This document shows, in pieces, positions 57,225-64,000 of a DNA stretch of 64,000 bases. The notes under the pieces were generated by a model. It had not been told where the DNA came from and searched no databases. It saw only the letters and a list, made by a program, of their open reading frames with translations. The DNA is taken from the NCBI RefSeq assembly GCF_022605725.1, contig NC_065554.1, forward strand, positions 18,743,100-18,807,099, read 5' to 3'. How positions within the stretch are numbered: the stretch's first letter is position 1; every line of letters begins with the position of its first letter. This DNA is from Anthonomus grandis grandis (lineage: Eukaryota > Arthropoda > Insecta > Coleoptera > Curculionidae). The translations under genes were made by a program, and so were the position numbers.

Positions 57225-57779
57225 CAGGGTGCCAAATTCGAAGGTGACCATTGGGATCTCGGAAACCGTAAGAGTTACGGGGTCGGTTAAATAAAGGCAA
57301 AGGTGCGCAATTTGGAGCTTAATAAAATGACTATATATACTAATTAATAAAAGAGATATCGGAAAACTAAAAACAGTTTTTCATTGCCACTTTTTATGTC
57401 CTACAACATGATGCAAAAGAAAATTAATCCGACGTTTCGTTTTTTTCGATCATCATCAACTTAATTTTTTCTTATGGGCGCCATATTGGATTTTCTCATT
57501 TTCAAAAAATATTTTTTTTTGCGTCATGTTGTAGAACATAAAAAGTGGCAATGAAAAACTGTTTTGATTTTTCCGATGTCTCTTTAAATAAAGTCGGTAG
57601 AAGGTAAAAAACGATTTTGACAATTTTCAATTTTTTTCGGAAGTATCCGGAATTTTAAAATTTTTTAAACGTCATTTTATTAAGCTCCAAATTGCGCAAC
57701 ATTGCTTTTATTTAAACGATCCCGTAACTCTTACGGGTTCCGAGATTCCAATGGTCACCCTCGAATTTGGAACACCCTG
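57225..57779. mobile_element. Fold-back MITE with CAGGGTG ends
   Basis: The 555-bp element begins TA then CAGGGTGCCAAATTCGAAGG and ends with the complement of CAGGGTGTTCCAAATTCGAG. The outer arms (about 57225-57330 and 57670-57779) are inverted copies. A second inner pair (57370-57420 and 57520-57575, around TTTTTCATTGCCACTTTTTATG) makes most of it palindromic. It has no coding capacity. Its tips resemble the mariner-like elements here, so it was probably mobilised by such a transposase. The right TA is mutated. Confidence 0.85.
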
Positions 57780-57929
57780 AACATACGTTGTGGCACACCT
57801 TACTCCACTGCACATAGAGAATTTAATGTATTATTTACTTTAGCTTGCTGCTTTCCATTTTTTAAAATCGATTTTGATAATTGAATAGATAATCCAAATA
57901 TATCCATATATCTTCTTGATGCTTCAGCA

Positions 57930-58105
57930 ACTGCTTCAAATCATGTCGAAGGCCTTTGCTAAATCAATATAGATAGTTATGGACTTTATACCATGTTAAA
58001 ACTAAAGACATTTGGTTATATACTTTTATTAGCGCTTTCTATGTACTGCAACTTTTTCTAAAGTCATATTATTCATTTGATAAGAAATTATACTTATTTA
58101 TAGTC
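57930..58105 (-). pseudogene. LINE reverse transcriptase scrap (minus strand)
   Basis: Minus-strand reading gives NFLSNE-YDFRKSCST-KAL, then IKVYNQMSL, then in the next frame ITIYIDLAKAFDMI. These are the QFGFR-ST box and motif A of a LINE polymerase in the expected order and spacing. Two stops and one shift. It ends about 150 bp from the MITE. Confidence 0.65.
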
Positions 58106-59274
58106 TAAAAATTAGGAAATGTTTAACTAATTTGTTATCAGAACTATCTAATATTAGCAATTGCCTATAACTAGATGGTTCTTTTTTACTAGTAGAGTAG
58201 ATTGTTTAAGAAAATGCTGAGTGGTATGATCAAGTGTGTGTGTTCAAGAAATAAGGCACAATATAGTATATGTGGCTGATGCTAGTGGTTACCAGGCATC
58301 TAGTACTGATATTTTCGTAGAACCACCAATTTCTGGTGCTATCCTGAAGTCTTGATAGTGGAATGGCAGACATCTCGAAGAGCAGTGAGTTTGGAAGTGC
58401 TGCTACGGAAGGTCCGTAATAATATTAATTTTCTTATAAATTATGTATAACACGGTTGGGTTCTTACAGTTTAATTGTTCACTGAGTGGGTCTTTGTAAT
58501 TGTCTATCTATAAATTATATGGTATTAGAACCAAAAATGGTTTAAATGCCGAGATGATAAGTGTCTTTTTAAAAATATCAGAATAAATACCAGAGAAAAA
58601 AATAAGGTTAATTAAATAAGTATATTCATATATTTAGGACTACAAGATATTTTATTATTTAGTCTGCCAGGTCATCTTATGATTTTCTAAGTGTGTGGAG
58701 AAAAAGCTTGTAAATAGAAAGCTCTAGAACTTTGTAATCAAAATTTAGAGGATTCGATAATAAGTTTCTTTAAATGATTGCGCGTTATCGAATTTAAAAT
58801 ACTCCTTATTGCTAAGGTACAATTATAGGTCACTAGAATATTTCTGAATATCGTAATAGGCCCTCGCAGGCAGCGCCTATTTGATTCTACTTTTAAATCT
58901 TTCCCTCTTCAGAACGCTGTTTAATAATTAATTACAGACAAATGAGTTAGTTAAATACGTTGAGATTCTATGCACTGGTAATGGCTATTTGCTTATTTGT
59001 CTGGTCACCTAAAAAGTTACCAGAATCATTTAAACTGAAAGACAAATATTGTGTGTAATAACTGTTTAGCACAAAAGCCCCAAAAATATAAGTCATAAGG
59101 TAAATTAAATTCCATTAATGCAAAATATGCATATCCTGGAATATTTTCACTTAAATTAGAAGAATTATGTTAGATCGTTTGACGATATCTTAAGGTTGAA
59201 TGAGGTTTTTAATATGAAGATTTTTATCTTAGAACATTGAAAGACTAGAATTAGTAAGCAACAATTTGGTTTGA
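58106..59274. other. AT-rich spacer, nothing recognised
   Basis: No feature can be supported. Confidence 0.3.
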
Positions 59275-60262
59275 GTTTAACATGTACTCACGGCAAGGGA
59301 GGTGTTTTGTTTACACAAATGTTCAAAAGAGGAAATTTTTAGCTATATATAAACACATATAATAATGTTGATTCAAATTATTGGTGTTAGATTTTGGATT
59401 AAAAATAAGAAATATAAATAGATATATCTCATTCTAACCGCAAAAATAACATCTGCAAAGCAAGAAAAATTATTACCATTCTTATTCCCAAAACCGCTTC
59501 AAAAAAATTGGAATGGCAGCACTGCAAGCAAAAGCTGATGTCATCTTGCAAAATGTCATCTTGTCAAACGGTTTTGGATTTACATTCAGTATTTCTAAAG
59601 TTCTGTGTTTTTTCTTGAGTTTTTGGTTGAAAAAGGAAAAGAGTCCCATTTGAATGTTTTTGTGAATTGTTACGAGGGTAAAAACTGGTGCCTTTTGTGA
59701 TGCACCATGAGAAAAAGGCGATTTAAGCCAATCTTTTCGAAAGTAAATGCCAACACTGTCATAAAATCATATCAAGGGAGAACCGTCATCATAGACGTAG
59801 AATAGGGGATTATAGACATAAATAAAAACTTACGAAATCTATTATAGTTATAAAATATTTGATTTCCATAAAAATGATTTTTATTAGATGAGTACCTTTA
59901 CTCTAATAAAGTACGTTAAAAAAACGCATAAATAGTTCAAAATGGTAAAATTGTTTACAATTTAAAGCATAATCTATTAATATTGAATATTTATTATACA
60001 AATATTTTCTGCCGACGTCACTGGTAAAGATTCCTTATGTCGGTAGAACCAACAACAAACGATCGAGCGGCGTTGCAATGTTGTTGCTTTTTTCTCTAAT
60101 ATACGTTATCTGCATTCATTTAATTTTGTATATTGACTTCTTTATCAAATTTTATTTAAAAAAATGCTTCATATTTTATTAAAGAAAAACAGTAATATTG
60201 ATTTGTGCTTGTCTCAATGAGTGACAAATTTTTATGATATTATAAAGTGTTTTTTTGCCATT
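59275..60262 (+). repeat. Unclassified dispersed repeat, copy A (longest, uninterrupted)
   Basis: Matches copy C (23396-23523 plus 25885-26035) at its left part and copy B (8410-9005, inverted) at its right part. At 59336-59365 it reads TAGCTATATATAAACACATA, where copy C has the mariner element inserted at the TA. The right boundary is near TTTTTTGCCATTTC. No frame, terminal repeat or tail identifies the family. Confidence 0.75.
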
Positions 60263-61719
60263 TCTATTGCTTATTAATTATTGTCAATTGTTTCATATTT
60301 CAGTCAAACATTCCTCATCCATTTCACTCCACAAAATTGTTTAATCGTTTGCAAATAGTGTAAGTAGCATAGACATTGGTCCAACTGAAGCCTATGGAAG
60401 ATGACTGATTGAACTGTTTTAACTTGATAATGCCTCAAAGCAGAAAAAAGATTATACCTGGTTATCCAAAATCAAGGTAACTCTATTACAAAGTTTGGAC
60501 ATTAAATTCACTAAAAATCTGGAGTCATTTAAAGGTCGAAATAGGAGAATATGAAATTAGCAATAAAAACCACACAAACTATTAGATACAAGAGTGGTTA
60601 AGAATATAGAAGTGTAGTGTTTAGTAAGGAATGTATCAATTTATTTTCTTAGGATCTTAGTATGTTCATTCTTTTTCTTTAATATTTCCTTACCCTTACG
60701 TCAGTTACTTTAATGATTTTAGCATTTATACTTTTTACTTTTAAACTGATGAAATAAATGTCTGATCTGAGTATCTGTAAGTAAATTTGGCAATAAGCAA
60801 CAACACCATAATGTGTACCTCGACTTATACCAACCATTTCACCAGAATAATAAACTCACATAAGAGGATTAAATTTTAAATGACCCGCCATTGTTTAGCC
60901 CAGTCCAAAAAGGGATCTTTTTGTTTATTGTTCCTATTCAATGTGGTGCCGTCAAACGTCCGGATTAATTTCGAGGAACAGTCAGTCATTTCGCACCTCG
61001 AAAGGGAATTCGGCAAAATCTTTCGTCACACACGTCTCTGTTTATCCGGAAACGGATTTATGTAAATACGTATGGGTTGTATAAGTTTTACTTTTTTACC
61101 TGGCGTGGCATCGCAAAATTCCAGTTTTATACGTCTTTTAATATAACCAAGTAAGGTTAGTTTAGTTGGTCAATGATAAGAAAAAAATAACGGTAAAGCA
61201 AAGCGCAACGATGATCGGTAAATGGACTGTAGCACAACACACGTACGAAAATCGTCACAGAATGAGCGTATGGTCAAGTCGCTCAGCACGTCATAACTGT
61301 GCAGGTTTGTTATTAGCCGTCAAATTACATATTATTATCTTAAAATGTTATATTATTTGCAGATGGCATTTTTGTAAGGCTGAGGCGAGCAGACGATGCA
61401 AGAGATAAGGACGACGATATACTGTGGGTAAATCGCACTTTTCATTTCTTGTCCGTCACACCTACGGTCAGATCATTTCCTGGTGAATATTTTGAAATAT
61501 TTACCATTTAACCATTTTTTTTTTGTTAATCAGTCATTCAAAATATCAAAGAGATAAATGACAAAGGATAATAATACAACGATGCTTGTTGTCTGTAGAG
61601 AAGCTAAGCTAAGATTTAAATAATAATTCAAATGATCAACACCGAAAGTCGATATTTTACGAATTTTTAGATATGATCGTAGGTTCAACAATTATATATG
61701 GTTTTAATAAACATAAATA
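60263..61719. other. Gene-free stretch; 60880-61470 GC-richer
   Basis: 60880-61470 has more CpG than its flanks and two short plus-strand frames (61 and 80 codons) without recognisable domains. No similarity to the transposons here. It may be unique host DNA. Confidence 0.3.
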
Positions 61720-62923
61720 CCGGGTGGTGCGTCGCCTTGGACACATATCCCCAAAAAACAAATGTATTCGTGGGAATTATCGGACACCATATCATTGGAC
61801 CTTTTTTTATGGACTTAATAGCTAAAACCTATTTGGACTTATTTCAAAATCAAATTGGACCCGCCTTGGAAGAAGTTGTTCAGGAAGATCAAATACTCTG
61901 GTACCAAATGGATGTTTAACCGGCCCATAATGCCCGTATGATTAGAGAGAGCTTGGAAAATGCTTTTAACGGCAATATTATTGGTCCACGTTACCGGATA
62001 CTTTGGCCAGCCAGGTTACCTGATCTTTCACCGAATGACTTCTTTTTGTGGGGTCATTTAAAAAAGTGTAAAATTTGAGAATCTAAACCAGTTAAAAAAC
62101 GCTATTTCGTTAGAATGTAATAAAATTTCCCAATATCAACTTAGTAACGTTAGAAATGAATTTTATGATAGGGGCGGATATTCTTTAGTTGTTAATGGGG
62201 GGTTGTTTGAACATTTGATTAATTGATGTTTTTATGTAATTCTTTATTATTTTTAAAAAAGTTATTGTATTTTATTTTATTTTTCCACACTTAGTAAAAT
62301 ATTAAGAGTTCTGTTCTTTCTTTTTTCGGATCTATTTTCGATCTTTTCTTAGTTAAACATTTACAATCATTTATTGCAATGCCTTGGACTCGAATTTACT
62401 AACAATAGGTTTAATGGTTGAAATGGACCAAATAGGCTTGATGGGAAAATAAATTGAAAATATTTCAGATACTGCTTTGGTTTAATTAAATTCCAAGTAT
62501 GATATTCGATAATAATAATTGTTATTGTTTTAACTTTATCATTATATTAAATAAAAGTTTAGATAAAAAAGTATTGTTAAGATGTCTTACTATGAATGTA
62601 TGATTGTGAGATTGATAAAACGAAAAAAAAAACATATCTTGTATTCGGCTGTACGTCAGATTTGACAAAGCCTTATAACAAATTGTTTGCTGGTGTCTGG
62701 TTTTATCTGAATCGAAAATTTGATAACTTTACAACTACATTTAATTGAATAATTTAAGATTCGCTTATTAACATTTTTTAAAAATTTGCACGAGGGTTTG
62801 CCAGATTGATCTCTTCAAAAAGTTATCTTACATTTTTTCTGTAAAATGTACAGGGAAGCCAATAATTCACCCCCTTAAAATTTACATGGGATTTCCTGTT
62901 CCGGTCGGCGACGCACCACCCGG
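61720..62923 (+). mobile_element. Deleted mariner-like element with 17-bp perfect termini
   Basis: Bounded by TA (61718-61719, 62924-62925) and exact 17-bp inverted ends CCGGGTGGTGCGTCGCC (61720-61736 and 62907-62923). The transposase remnant begins right after the left end, so the DNA-binding part and first catalytic Asp have been deleted. About 690 bp of 3' untranslated sequence follow the gene. Non-autonomous. Confidence 0.88.
61740..62226 (+). pseudogene. C-terminal part of a D-D-41-D mariner transposase
   Basis: Reads KTNVFVGIIGHHIIGPFF, LWYQMDV with the second catalytic Asp, a stop (TAA) at 61917-61919 just after it, then PAHNARMIRESLENAF and PARLPDLSPNDFFLWGHLKK with the third Asp. 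Exactly 41 positions separate the two Asps, counting the stop. A frameshift follows near 62075; the C-terminal GGLFEHLIN is in another frame. It matches the C-terminal NG-x-x-FEHL signature of the copy at 24187. Confidence 0.82.
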
Positions 62924-63275
62924 TATACTTATTATCAACAGAGTGGGTCTGTAACTTGGAATAAATTCAGTAGCTCATATACTTTTTTTCTCCAAAAAAT
63001 CATCAGACCCATCGATTAGGATTTTACTCTTATTTTTTATTGCGTATTTTTGAAGAGCGTATCAAATTATACATAGCTGCAAAATTTCAGGTTTATGTAA
63101 TACCAAAATAATTAAAATAATTTCTTTTTAATTAATATAAATTATAAAATATGTTTCACTCAAAAAGTTTTTAAACAAATGTTTAAAATGTACTCCATTT
63201 ACTATTTAATATTATCCTTAACCTAATTAAAAGGCGTTTTGAACATTTTTAACGATTTATGTAAAAGTTAATATA
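62924..63275. other. AT-rich spacer between two mariner-like elements
   Basis: Nothing recognised apart from flanking target dinucleotides. Confidence 0.3.
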
Positions 63276-64000
63276 CAGTGTTTCCCAAAATTGAAATATA
63301 TATTATAATGTTAACGATGATTTTTTTTAATGGCTTTTATAAGAGCATATCGACTTATACAAAACTGTAAAATTTCGGGTTGGAGAAATGAATCTGCACT
63401 CGTACATTGTTCTGGTTTTCAACTCCTCAATGTTTGCGAGCTTGGACACATTAACTATGGATTTCAAATATCCCCATAGGAAGAAATTTAAAGGAGTTAG
63501 ATCAGGAACTATTAAAAAGCTCTTCTTCCACCAATCTATTGGCCTGGAAATAGAGTATCCAGAGAGTTTCCAAAAGGACGTGCAAGATGGGGAGGCGAAA
63601 CCATGTGTTCCTATTTGTCATATCAGGTTATATTTGATCAGGAAATAGAGCAGCTAGATTTGGAATTAGTTCTTCTTGTAAAAACTGTAAATGTCTTGCT
63701 CAATTTAGATTTTCTTCAAAGAAAATTGGGCCTTTAATTGGCTGACTTGCAACTCTTGCCCAAACATTTACTTTCTGAGTGTTGAGTGTGGCATCCAACA
63801 TGGATTTTCCTGTACCCAATAACGGATTTTGTCGATTTACTTATCTGATCAGCATAAACGTTGACTCATCAGAAAAGAAAATATTTTCTGCTTGAACAGT
63901 ATTATTCTACAGTAACTCCATAAATTGTTTGCAAAATTCAATTTTTCTATCTGCATCTTCTTTATTTAGTTCCTGGATAATTGTTAGTTTAAAGGAATGA
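63276..64000 (-). pseudogene. Mariner-like transposase relic running off the window
   Basis: A possible terminus CAGTGTTTCCCAAAATTG begins at 63276 after TA. On the minus strand from the window edge the sequence reads HSFKLTIIQELNKEDADRKI, then IFFSDESTFMLI (first catalytic Asp), KVNVWARVASQPIKGPIFF, LQFLQEELIPNLAALFPDQI. In another frame FQQDGAPPH (second Asp) and PDLTPLNFFLWGYLKS follow. In that last motif the third catalytic Asp is replaced by Asn (AAT). Several stops and shifts. It is nearest to the copy at 26439-27600 (same FSDESTF and EELIP/NELIP wording). The 5' part lies outside the window. Confidence 0.8.

Noticed and set aside
60880..61408. Two short plus-strand frames in a GC-richer block
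   Set aside because: No domain, no splice pattern; lengths are expected by chance at this base composition.

Overview
This is AT-rich eukaryotic DNA, most likely from an insect; a beetle is plausible from the repeat content, but that is inference. The evidence is the mix of repeats: CR1/jockey/R1-type LINEs, a Dong/R4-like LINE sitting in (TAA)n, many mariner-like DNA transposons with a D-D-41-D catalytic spacing and a DUF4817-type DNA-binding domain, a Ty3/gypsy integrase relic, and a solo LTR whose promoter has insect-style TATA and initiator sequences. The only cellular gene I can support firmly is a tRNA-Val(AAC) on the minus strand at 45228-45300. No multi-exon host protein gene is convincing. 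The window reads as intergenic or long-intron sequence packed with transposon debris.

Layout. 1-9300: degraded mariner-like elements (692-1440, 1985-2760, 4079-5587), short LINE scraps, and a minus-strand copy of an unclassified dispersed repeat. 9300-15580: a 5'-truncated LINE (minus) and two further LINE remnants. 16365-20990: the best-preserved LINE, minus strand, with an intact ORF1 (PHD-like finger, RRM-like core, zinc knuckles) overlapping a 990-codon ORF2 broken by one stop. 23396-26035: the dispersed repeat again, split by a mariner-like element with terminal inverted repeats of about 415 bp. 26439-28560: a second mariner-like relic and a Ty3/gypsy integrase relic. 31440-36220: a complex tandem-repeat field with a LINE lodged in it. 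38700-43710: a candidate exon, a deleted mariner, a LINE scrap, and the Dong-like element inside (TAA)n. 45228: the tRNA. 46640-49940: a LINE scrap, a third TIR-bounded mariner, and a solo LTR. 49940-57220: 7 kb of AT-rich DNA in which I recognise nothing. 57225-64000: a fold-back MITE, a LINE scrap, the longest dispersed-repeat copy, and two more mariner-like copies.

How the parts relate. The transposons are nested and give a relative chronology. The long-TIR mariner inserted at a TA inside a dispersed repeat that still exists uninterrupted at 59275-60262. A LINE interrupts the satellite field. A solo LTR landed 16 bp from the end of a mariner. Nearly all coding capacity is decayed. The LINE at 16365-20990 and the mariner at 23524-25882 are closest to intact.
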